From Saprospiraceae bacterium (GTDB taxonomy: Bacteria; Bacteroidota; Bacteroidia; Chitinophagales; Saprospiraceae), in assembly GCA_020631355.1 (NCBI GenBank), contig JAHDHL010000021.1, positions 1-64,000 of the forward strand: a stretch of 64,000 bases of DNA, read 5' to 3'. The position numbers and the translations under genes were made by a program. The notes under the pieces were generated by a model, which saw nothing but the letters and a program-made list of their open reading frames with translations, had not been told where the DNA came from and did no database searches. Shown here one piece after another: positions 9,957 through 16,915 of the stretch (positions within the stretch are counted from its first letter, which is position 1; the number at the start of each line of letters is the position of its first letter).

Positions 9957-10751
9957 ATGTCAAAGGAACACCAAATCCAAGAGGCGGTCCAACGCATCCA
10001 AAAAGCCATTCAGACCAATCAGACCTGTGCTCCCATCCGGGATATCATTGGTATCGACCCAATCGGATTGGCCTACCAAATCCAAGAAGAAATCACTAGA
10101 CAAAGGGTGGAAAAAGGAGGAAGAATCGTAGGTCGGAAAATAGGCCTTACTTCCTTTGCCGTGCAAAAACAACTGGGTGTGGACCAACCTGACTACGGTA
10201 CATTATTCCATGATATGGAAGTATTGACGGGAGCAACAATTCCTTGGGACCAGCTCATGCAGCCCAAGGCTGAAGCGGAAATCGCATTCGTACTAAAGGA
10301 AGATATCAATACGGACCAATTGGGTATCGTAGATATCATCCATGCCATTGATTATGCCTTGGTTTCCATAGAGGTGGTAGGTAGTCGGATACACAACTGG
10401 GATGTAAAAATCACGGATACCATCGCTGATAATGCTTCTGCCAGTCACTTCGTCTTGGGTCATCGTCCGATGAAACTATTCAAACTGGATTTGATTGAGT
10501 GTGAAATGAGAATGTACAAGAATAACGAACTCGTTTCGCAAGGACGAGGAAAGGATTGTATGGGGTCTCCATTGAATGCTACGCTTTGGTTGGCTCGCCA
10601 GATGGCACAGTTGAATCAGCCACTTTCCAAAGGTGATATCATTTTATCCGGAGCTCTGGGACCAATGTGTAATGTAGAACAAGGTGATACCATCAGAACA
10701 GAGATTGGTGGATTGGGTATGACCGAAGTGACATTCGGAGCATCCTCATAA
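9957..10751 (+). CDS. 2-keto-4-pentenoate hydratase/4-oxalocrotonate decarboxylase family protein (FAH superfamily)
   Basis: This is a 264-residue protein of the MhpD/DmpH branch of the fumarylacetoacetate hydrolase superfamily. I see KIGLTSFAVQKQLGV, the acidic metal-site pattern PKAEAEIAF, a third acidic residue in SIEVVGSR, and IADNASASHFVLG. Family members hydrate 2-oxopent-4-enoates or decarboxylate oxalocrotonates in meta-cleavage pathways and need Mg or Mn. I chose the ATG at 9957 because translation from the in-frame codon 14 residues upstream adds only a poor hydrophobic leader. The gene lies about 2.2 kb from 4-hydroxyphenylpyruvate dioxygenase, but no ring-cleavage dioxygenase is nearby, so the pathway is uncertain. 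A paralogue lies at 35384-36145. Confidence 0.82.
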   Translation: MSKEHQIQEAVQRIQKAIQTNQTCAPIRDIIGIDPIGLAYQIQEEITRQRVEKGGRIVGRKIGLTSFAVQKQLGVDQPDYGTLFHDMEVLTGATIPWDQLMQPKAEAEIAFVLKEDINTDQLGIVDIIHAIDYALVSIEVVGSRIHNWDVKITDTIADNASASHFVLGHRPMKLFKLDLIECEMRMYKNNELVSQGRGKDCMGSPLNATLWLARQMAQLNQPLSKGDIILSGALGPMCNVEQGDTIRTEIGGLGMTEVTFGASS

Positions 10752-10772
10752 ATACCTATTCGAATCATTCAA

Positions 10773-10812
10773 TCCCATGAGGCTTCCAAATGGGACTATC
10801 CTCAATGAGGAT
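10773..10812. terminator. Weak inverted repeats between convergent genes
   Basis: Two short inverted repeats, TCCCAT/ATGGGA (10773-10795) and ATCCTC-AAT-GAGGAT (10798-10812), fill the 72-bp gap between the hydratase and the convergent SUMF1 gene. Neither has a strong T-tract, so this is at best a weak terminator. Confidence 0.4.
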
Positions 10813-10823
10813 GGAAAACATCA

Positions 10824-11525
10824 TTACTCATCCTCATATACACATCTGAATCCCAGATGATTGAGGCCACTATCCCGTGCAGTAGTCTGATACTTAGAGG
10901 GAATATACCCTGAACAATAGCTGATATCACACAGAAAACTCCCTCCTTTGATAATGAATTCATCCTTGGATTTCTCTGTACTCGTCCATTCCCAAACATT
11001 CCCGAATAAATCATGAATTCCGATGGCATTAGGTTGGAACTGACCAATAGGTGCAATCTTTTTGGAGTATCCATCCTTTCCCTCATCCTGATAGGGAAAA
11101 GGGCCCTCCCATACATTACCCTTAATGACCTCCTTACCAGCCAGTATATCCCATTCATTCGCAGTAGGCAGGCGACCATTCTTCCAATTACAATATGCAC
11201 ATGCATCCATGTAACTTACTTGGGTCACAGGATGATTATCAGGAGTAACGCGATGGCCATCCTGTTTTTGCCAATTGGCCTTTTCCCTCATTCCCCACTG
11301 TCCTTTTTGGGTATCAAAAACCCCGGACCATCCTATGGAATCAGCCGTAGTAATATAATCAGGATTCAAATCCGCAAATCTTCTGAATTCCCCCACTGAA
11401 ACCTCATATTCATCTACATGCAGCCCCAATTGATTGACCCATATCATATTATCCATATCCACAGATGTCGAACAGGAGCAAATACACAAAAAACAAATTG
11501 ACCAAAAGTATGTTATTCTTATCAT
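10824..11525 (-). CDS. Formylglycine-generating enzyme (SUMF1/EgtB/PvdO)-like lipoprotein
   Basis: This is a 233-residue SUMF1-domain protein. After a hydrophobic lead rich in Cys (CFLCICSC, lipoprotein-like) comes the family fold: YEVSVGEFRRF, HPVTQVSYMDACAYCNWK, GRLPTANEW, GNVWEG, GIHDLFGNVWEW and a final LGFRC. GGSFLCDISYC holds Cys199 and Cys204. These match the spacing of the two catalytic cysteines of true formylglycine-generating enzymes and are absent from most other SUMF1 proteins. That suggests copper-dependent oxidation of a sulfatase cysteine, but no sulfatase lies in the window and the protein is short for the family. I chose the ATG at 11525 over a TTG at 11540. An alternative is a non-catalytic gliding or anchoring lipoprotein of the same fold. 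Confidence 0.78.
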   Translation of the reverse strand: MIRITYFWSICFLCICSCSTSVDMDNMIWVNQLGLHVDEYEVSVGEFRRFADLNPDYITTADSIGWSGVFDTQKGQWGMREKANWQKQDGHRVTPDNHPVTQVSYMDACAYCNWKNGRLPTANEWDILAGKEVIKGNVWEGPFPYQDEGKDGYSKKIAPIGQFQPNAIGIHDLFGNVWEWTSTEKSKDEFIIKGGSFLCDISYCSGYIPSKYQTTARDSGLNHLGFRCVYEDE

Positions 11526-11598
11526 TCCTCTGAAATTCAATGCAAAATATCAATTAGACATTGGACATACCCAATTCACAACAAAATTTTCATAGGAA

Positions 11599-11627
11599 TT
11601 GCATGTTATAAAACATTCTTATTTTTG
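11599..11627 (+). promoter_or_regulatory. Bacteroidota-type promoter of the marR gene
   Basis: TTG at 11599-11601 and TATTTTTG at 11620-11627, 18 bp apart, match the Bacteroidota -33/-7 consensus (TTG, then TAnnTTTG). The -7 box ends only 4 bases before the ATG at 11632. Transcription would therefore begin at or within a base or two of the start codon, giving a leaderless message. Confidence 0.7.
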
Positions 11628-11631
11628 CACC

Positions 11632-12069
11632 ATGGAAAGAGTTGATGATACTAAAATCTTTGGTACCTACATTGATAGGACAATCAAGATTATCAGACAT
11701 AATTATACCCGTACATTCAAGGAACTACAATTGGATATCACAACGGAACAATGGGTGGTATTGGATTCACTCTATAAAAAAGATGGCCTCTCCCAGAATG
11801 AGATTGCCAATGGTTCGTTCAAGAATGCACCAACCGTTTCACGTATCATAGACCTACTCTGTAAGAAAGGATACACCAAAAGGGTGGCTTCCGAAGAAGA
11901 CAGACGGCGATACCACATCTACCTTACGGCTTCAGGAAAGAAAGTTTATACCACAGCCCTACCCCGTGTAGTCGAACTTCGTAAAAAGGGCTGGGAGGGA
12001 CTCACAGATGAGGATTATGACCATTTCCTTCGTATCATCAACCGAGTATTCTCCAATTTCGAGGAGTAA
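11632..12069 (+). CDS. MarR family transcriptional regulator
   Basis: This is a 145-residue winged-helix protein. The DNA-binding core is visible as TTEQWVVLDSLYKKDGLSQ, NEIANGSFKNAPTVSRIIDLL and the beta-wing RVASEEDRRRYHIYLTASGK, with the DRR signature of MarR proteins. Helices at both ends form the dimer interface in this family. MarR proteins usually repress an adjacent gene and release DNA on binding a phenolic ligand. Its neighbour is 4-hydroxyphenylpyruvate dioxygenase, 103 bp downstream on the same strand, so control of aromatic amino acid breakdown is a fair inference. The ATG at 11632 is preferred because the promoter box lies just before it. An in-frame codon at 11599 would overlap the -33 element. 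Confidence 0.88.
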   Translation: MERVDDTKIFGTYIDRTIKIIRHNYTRTFKELQLDITTEQWVVLDSLYKKDGLSQNEIANGSFKNAPTVSRIIDLLCKKGYTKRVASEEDRRRYHIYLTASGKKVYTTALPRVVELRKKGWEGLTDEDYDHFLRIINRVFSNFEE

Positions 12070-12126
12070 TTCAGAATAATTTGATTGACATTCCCCAATA
12101 GACTACCTATTCCGTACAAAAAGCCA

Positions 12127-12134
12127 TATATTTG
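12127..12134 (+). promoter_or_regulatory. -7 promoter box upstream of hpd
   Basis: TATATTTG matches TAnnTTTG exactly and lies 38 bp upstream of the hpd ATG. No TTG lies at the expected distance upstream, so the promoter may be weak or need an activator. Confidence 0.5.
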
Positions 12135-12172
12135 CCATAGCAACTAATTTTGGTTTCTAAAATATATGGAAT

Positions 12173-13303
12173 ATGTCTTTGATTACCACGTCTCCAAGTA
12201 CCCAGAATACAGATAAGGACTTCATGCCTATCAATGGTACTGATTATGTAGAATTATATGTGAGCAATGCCAAGCAAGCAGCACATTATTACAAATCCGC
12301 ATTCGGATTCAAGTCCTTGGCATATTCAGGATTGGAAACAGGAAATAGGATTTCTGAATCCTATGTTGTGGTACAGGATAAAATCAGATTGGTCCTGACC
12401 TCACCGCTGAATAGTGGTACTGATATCGGAAGACACATCGACAAACATGGTGATGGTGTCAAGGTAACGGCCCTTTGGGTAGATGATGCTACCTACGCAT
12501 ACAATGAAGCCATGAAACGTGGTGCAGAATCGTACATGGAACCCACAGTGGAGGAGGATAAAAACGGCAAAGTGGTACGTTCAGGTATCCACACCTATGG
12601 TGAGGTAGTTCACATTTTTGTGGAAAGAAAAGATTACAATGGCATATTCCTACCTGGATTCAAGGCATGGGACACCCATTACAATCCAGCTTCAGTAGGT
12701 TTGAAATTCGTAGACCACATGGTTGGAAATGTACACTTGGGAAGAATGAACCACTGGGTGAAATTCTATGAGGATGTACTTGGTTTCAAACAAATCATGT
12801 CCTTTGACGACAAGGACATTTCAACCGAATATACGGCCCTGATGAGTAAGGTGATGAGTAATGGGAATGGTAGAATCAAATTCCCCATCAATGAGCCTGC
12901 CGCAGGTCTGAAGAAATCCCAAGTAGACGAGTACCTCGATTTCTATGAGGATGAGGGAGTACAACATATTGCTGTCGCAACGGATAATATCATCCAAACC
13001 GTCACAGAGTTGAGGGACAGAGGAGTCGAGTTTCTAAGGGTTCCTACGACTTATTATGATGTATTGGAAGAAAGAGTAGGCAAGATTGATGAGGATATCG
13101 AGCCACTTAAGGAGTTAGGTATCTTGGTTGACAGGGATGATGAGGGTTACCTTTTACAAATCTTCACCAAAACCGTTCAGGCGCGTCCTACGATGTTTTT
13201 CGAGATCATCCAAAGGAAAGGTGCCACTTCATTCGGGAAAGGCAATTTCAAGGCCTTATTCGAGGCCATAGAGCGTGAGCAGGAACTGAGGGGAACATTA
13301 TAG
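12173..13303 (+). CDS. hpd: 4-hydroxyphenylpyruvate dioxygenase
   Basis: This is a 376-residue enzyme with two vicinal-oxygen-chelate domains (about 22-150 and 178-350). It converts 4-hydroxyphenylpyruvate to homogentisate in tyrosine breakdown. The iron ligands of the 2-His-1-carboxylate triad are visible: His182 in VDHMVGNV, His265 in GVQHIAVATDNI and Glu344 in MFFEIIQRKG. The C-terminal SFGKGNFKALFEAIEREQ is the family signature that closes the active site. Length is normal for bacterial HPPD. The next enzymes, homogentisate dioxygenase and maleylacetoacetate isomerase, are not in the window, so the product may feed pigment formation or genes elsewhere. It lies next to a MarR regulator. 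A long imperfect hairpin follows the gene. Confidence 0.95.
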   Translation: MSLITTSPSTQNTDKDFMPINGTDYVELYVSNAKQAAHYYKSAFGFKSLAYSGLETGNRISESYVVVQDKIRLVLTSPLNSGTDIGRHIDKHGDGVKVTALWVDDATYAYNEAMKRGAESYMEPTVEEDKNGKVVRSGIHTYGEVVHIFVERKDYNGIFLPGFKAWDTHYNPASVGLKFVDHMVGNVHLGRMNHWVKFYEDVLGFKQIMSFDDKDISTEYTALMSKVMSNGNGRIKFPINEPAAGLKKSQVDEYLDFYEDEGVQHIAVATDNIIQTVTELRDRGVEFLRVPTTYYDVLEERVGKIDEDIEPLKELGILVDRDDEGYLLQIFTKTVQARPTMFFEIIQRKGATSFGKGNFKALFEAIEREQELRGTL

Positions 13304-13335
13304 TAAGACTTGTAGTTATCAGGCTTAGATGTTAG

Positions 13336-13390
13336 ACTTGCAGACGCTAGATGTACGGATTCAATATTACAACATCTGGCGTCTACAAGT
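13336..13390. terminator. Long imperfect stem-loop between hpd and a convergent T9SS gene
   Basis: ACTTGCAGACGCTAGATGT (13336-13354) pairs with 13372-13390 with two mismatches around a 17-base loop. It lies between convergent genes and can act as a transcription barrier for both. T-tracts are weak. Confidence 0.65.
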
Positions 13391-13404
13391 TCAGTATCTG
13401 AAAA

Positions 13405-15102
13405 TCAATTCCCACTCATCTTGGCGAACTTCTTCACTACCCTATCCTCACCTGACTGGATAACCATCATATAGTATCCCTTGGCCAAGTGCGAGACATC
13501 TATGGTTTCCAAACGATCACCATCCAAGGAAGACAATATCTCGTTACCTAATGTCTTACCAGTCATATCTATGATGGAAACCTGTACATCAGTTATCTTG
13601 CTTGTAGATAATTCCAAGGTCAGGTAGTCTGAGACAGGATTCGGATATATATCATAGACCTCCAGACCATGCGCATCCGTATTGGTTTCACCAGCCTGTC
13701 GCATGGGAGGTATGTTACTCGTATTGAAATGCCTGAATCCAGTTGCATTGGCAAAATCCCAACTATCATTACAATAGGACCTCACCCTATATACATACTG
13801 GGTATTGGGTTGTAGGTAATGGAGGGTCTTGTAATTATTCAGGGCTCCTACCCTTGTCCAATCCGTGCTGCTGACGGGACGGTAAAGGACATCATACCGC
13901 TCTGCTCCTGGCTGTTCATCCCAAGTGATATTCAGTTTTGATGGATACGATAATTGATGTTGTACATTTTGGGGAGGACCGCATTGTGGGATGCATGCTG
14001 CGCAAGATTCCCAACAAACAGGATCCAAGGTTATCGTCCCTGTCATGTAATGCGTTCTCGAACCATAAAAATCTGGACCCATCACTATACACTCACCCAT
14101 ATTGGCTGTGCTCTCATCAACTTCACCTGAGTTAATAATATAACCATACCTGAACATTCCTGGGTTGATGGTTGGAGTCGTGAACGTATAGATACCGTCG
14201 CCATCGGAATCACTCATATAATTACTTGGCGCAATAGGATATCCCCCGTAGAAATCGCCAATAACCTGAATATTAATATTATCTGTTTCACTGTAAAATG
14301 GATGGGAAAACTGACTCATATCTAACTGGAAAGTAATATTCCCCTCAGAAACATCATTACAGGATTCGCAGGTATTCCAACAAAATAAATCATTGGAGGT
14401 ATCTGTAGGGTAAGAAAGATAATGGTTTAGTTCATTCCCATTCTGAAGAATGCAGGAAGCATCTGTCGTGAATATTTCATCATTAGGTATATTCGTTTCA
14501 GGGAATCCTATATGAAACCGATATTCAGTACTACCAGCAGGTAGGGCCATTGTAATAGAATAAACACCAGTACCCGTAAAATCATACAGGAGATTATCTC
14601 CACTAAAATAATTCCAATCGTTAAAGTCCCCTACGACTATCAGTTCCTCAAATGTATATGGATATTCCGTCATATCTATCTGAAAAGTCACATCCACCAT
14701 GGGTGGTGGTGGTGCATTACACTCGTAACAGTCATTCCAGCAGGCTTCTGTCAGTATGCTATCGGATGCTATTACGAGGTGCCGCCTGTATTGTCCGGTA
14801 TTGAACTGTGTGCAGTATTCCCCTCCTGCAAAACTTTCCTGGTCTGTCAGGTCATCCACAGTAAAGAGGTAATGTATTTCCGGATCGGATATACCTATGG
14901 TCAATTCATATATTCCATCTCCGTCCGTATCGGACATGGGATTCGCTGTACCACTCCAGGCATTGAAAGAACCGCTAACATATACTTGGGTATAAGTACC
15001 TGTGTAGTTATTCATATCCACCTTGAAAGTGATGTTGTTTTGGGCATGAAGCTGAAATATGGAAAAAAATGAAAATAATAGTAGGGGTACAATCTTGTTC
15101 AT
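13405..15102 (-). CDS. T9SS-secreted protein with three glycogen-binding-like E-set repeats and a fibronectin type III domain
   Basis: The protein is 565 residues from the ATG at 15102, which gives a clean signal peptide ending LHAQ. The in-frame codon 36 bases upstream adds a charged leader and is less likely. Three E-set/CBM48-like modules occupy about 22-129, 135-249 and 255-370. Each starts VTFxxDM, carries a GDFNxW or GSFNAW turn and DGDGIYxxT, and ends CWxxCxxC. Fn3 follows (375-465, SYPSKLNITWDE, YVYRVRSYC). Residues 481-565 are the T9SS sorting domain (IYPNPVSDYLTLE). The third E-set repeat is the most diverged. It is the first of four similar genes beside the glucan operon, which suggests surface glucan binding; this is inferred. 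I saw no catalytic domain. Confidence 0.8.
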   Translation of the reverse strand: MNKIVPLLLFSFFSIFQLHAQNNITFKVDMNNYTGTYTQVYVSGSFNAWSGTANPMSDTDGDGIYELTIGISDPEIHYLFTVDDLTDQESFAGGEYCTQFNTGQYRRHLVIASDSILTEACWNDCYECNAPPPPMVDVTFQIDMTEYPYTFEELIVVGDFNDWNYFSGDNLLYDFTGTGVYSITMALPAGSTEYRFHIGFPETNIPNDEIFTTDASCILQNGNELNHYLSYPTDTSNDLFCWNTCESCNDVSEGNITFQLDMSQFSHPFYSETDNINIQVIGDFYGGYPIAPSNYMSDSDGDGIYTFTTPTINPGMFRYGYIINSGEVDESTANMGECIVMGPDFYGSRTHYMTGTITLDPVCWESCAACIPQCGPPQNVQHQLSYPSKLNITWDEQPGAERYDVLYRPVSSTDWTRVGALNNYKTLHYLQPNTQYVYRVRSYCNDSWDFANATGFRHFNTSNIPPMRQAGETNTDAHGLEVYDIYPNPVSDYLTLELSTSKITDVQVSIIDMTGKTLGNEILSSLDGDRLETIDVSHLAKGYYMMVIQSGEDRVVKKFAKMSGN

Positions 15103-15141
15103 GGGTATCTTGTTGTTGAGTTTATAATTTTTATACAAAAT

Positions 15142-15177
15142 AAAAAAAAAGTCGGAATGGGTTGCCCCATTCCGACT
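15142..15177 (-). terminator. Rho-independent terminator after the 15209-16822 gene
   Basis: On the minus strand a perfect 12-bp stem (15166-15177 with 15150-15161, AGTCGGAATGGG arm) and 4-base loop is followed by a run of nine Ts (15142-15150). It separates two T9SS genes into distinct transcripts. Confidence 0.93.
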
Positions 15178-15208
15178 CTAATTGGTCTGATTAATCTAAC
15201 CTAAAGGA

Positions 15209-16822
15209 TTATAACTTAGCGAATTTCTTCACTACCTTATCCTCTCCAGACTGCATGATTAACATGTAGTAACCTTGGTTCAAATTAGAAACATCGAATG
15301 TTTCGATTCTTTGTCCCTCAACCTCAGAGATGGTTTGGTTCATGATCATTCTACCTGTCATATCCACTACTGTGAATTGAACATCAGATGGAACAATTGT
15401 TCCGAACTCAACAGTCAACTCGCTGCTTACAGGATTCGGATACATTTCCATGTACTCACTACTGTTATCCAATTGCATCAATCTTGTCTGAGCCAATGTT
15501 GGAGCATTATTCATGTTGAACTCTCTGATTCCTGTTGCATTGGACACTCCCCAATATCCACAGTAAGATCTTACCCTGTATTGGTATACCTTAGTTGGGT
15601 CAAGGAAATTCAATGTTCTGCTGTTGTTAGCAGTTGTAGCTCTATTCCAAGCAGTTGTACCCTTTTCTCTGTAAAGAACATCATACTTAGTAGCATTCGG
15701 ATCCTCATCCCATACGATTAGACAACCTCCAGGAAGGAAAGTTCCATGTTGTACATTCTGAGGAGCCATACAATCCTCGGCTACCTTGTTGTAAACGAAT
15801 CTCCACCAAGCACCTCCTCCTACTTCAATGTCCAAGAACATGGTCTGAGCATCAGGAGTATGGGATATCAAATAAGTGATTGAAGCAGGAGCAGTAGCTG
15901 GATCTGCCAACTCAGCTCCATTCACCGCCTTAGCTAAACCAGCGTGGGCACCCACACCATTCAGTGTCAATGTACCCATAGCTGCGTCATAAGCCCAAGT
16001 TGCAGTACTATTTCCTGAACCATCATGTGGAGCCACAGGAGCACCACAGGCATCAGCACCACCTTGCCATCCTTCTATCCAAGTAGCACCAGACATGATA
16101 TTTTCGAATGATCCACCACTATTGAATACAATCTTATCATCGAAGTGACAATCTCTTGTTGTAACATCAGCCATACTGTTAGACCACCAAGCACTACTTC
16201 CTTGTGATGGGCCTACAGCCAATGAACCAGTAGCAGGTGCCAACTCCCAAGTTCCTTCCAATACAAACTGTACTGGTGGCGTGTATCTTGTGAATACAAA
16301 TCTCCACCATACACCAGCGGCAGTCTCAATGTCAGTAATCATTGTGTTTCCATCAGGGAAAGAGACTAAATAAGTAACAGATGTGGGAGCATTGGCAGGA
16401 TCCGTCAATTCAGCTCCATTCACAGCCTTAGCCAAACCAACGTGAGCACCTGTACCATTGATGGTCAATGTACCCATACCAGCATCATATGCCCAAGTAG
16501 CAGTACCATTTGCAGAACCGTCATGTGGTGCCACAGGCATACCACACTGCTCAGGATCAGCACCCTGCCAGGTTTCCAACCAAGTATCATTCTGCTGAAC
16601 ATTCATAAATGAACCAGAAGCATCAAATACGAATTGATCGTCAAATAAACAAGCTCTTTGCGTCACAGTACCTCCATCACTGGACCACCAAGAACCGTCA
16701 CCTTGTGCAGGACCTACAGCCAAAGCACCTGGCTGAGGATTCAAGACCCATGTGCCATCTGGTTGTGCGTATGCAAAGCATACCAAAAGCATCAGAGGTA
16801 ATAAAGAAGTAATCTTTTTCAT
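15209..16822 (-). CDS. T9SS-secreted protein with two copies of a Trp-rich repeat module and a fibronectin type III domain
   Basis: This is a 537-residue secreted protein with signal peptide ending AYAQ. Two copies of a module of about 160 residues lie at 22-183 and 190-350. Each has the order GxWxLxPxxGxLAVGPxQG, WWS, ACLFDDQFVF or DCHFDDKIVF, VAPHDGS, ATWAYDAxMGTL, GAHxGLAKAVNGAEL and a final WWRFV. I do not recognise a named family with certainty. Fn3 (about 353-440, YDVLYREKGTTAWNR, YQYRVRSYC) and a T9SS sorting domain (455-537, MYPNPVSSELTVEFG) follow. The same module occurs three times in the next gene, and a diverged copy is in the glycan-binding lipoprotein of the SusCD operon. A role in binding beta-glucan at the cell surface is therefore inferred. 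Confidence 0.8.
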   Translation of the reverse strand: MKKITSLLPLMLLVCFAYAQPDGTWVLNPQPGALAVGPAQGDGSWWSSDGGTVTQRACLFDDQFVFDASGSFMNVQQNDTWLETWQGADPEQCGMPVAPHDGSANGTATWAYDAGMGTLTINGTGAHVGLAKAVNGAELTDPANAPTSVTYLVSFPDGNTMITDIETAAGVWWRFVFTRYTPPVQFVLEGTWELAPATGSLAVGPSQGSSAWWSNSMADVTTRDCHFDDKIVFNSGGSFENIMSGATWIEGWQGGADACGAPVAPHDGSGNSTATWAYDAAMGTLTLNGVGAHAGLAKAVNGAELADPATAPASITYLISHTPDAQTMFLDIEVGGGAWWRFVYNKVAEDCMAPQNVQHGTFLPGGCLIVWDEDPNATKYDVLYREKGTTAWNRATTANNSRTLNFLDPTKVYQYRVRSYCGYWGVSNATGIREFNMNNAPTLAQTRLMQLDNSSEYMEMYPNPVSSELTVEFGTIVPSDVQFTVVDMTGRMIMNQTISEVEGQRIETFDVSNLNQGYYMLIMQSGEDKVVKKFAKL

Positions 16823-16876
16823 AATAAAGTGTTTGATTTAAGAATAATACGTTGTTAGGGGATTATCAACATTCAC

Positions 16877-16902
16877 GACTCGGACGTATAGACATCCGAG
16901 TC
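16877..16902 (-). terminator. Hairpin downstream of the 16916-19075 gene
   Basis: GACTCGGA (16877-16884) pairs with TCCGAGTC (16895-16902), with a 10-base loop. There is no T-tract on the minus strand, so this may be a weak terminator or a 3' stabilising hairpin. Confidence 0.5.
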
Positions 16903-16915
16903 ATGAACTTAGATA

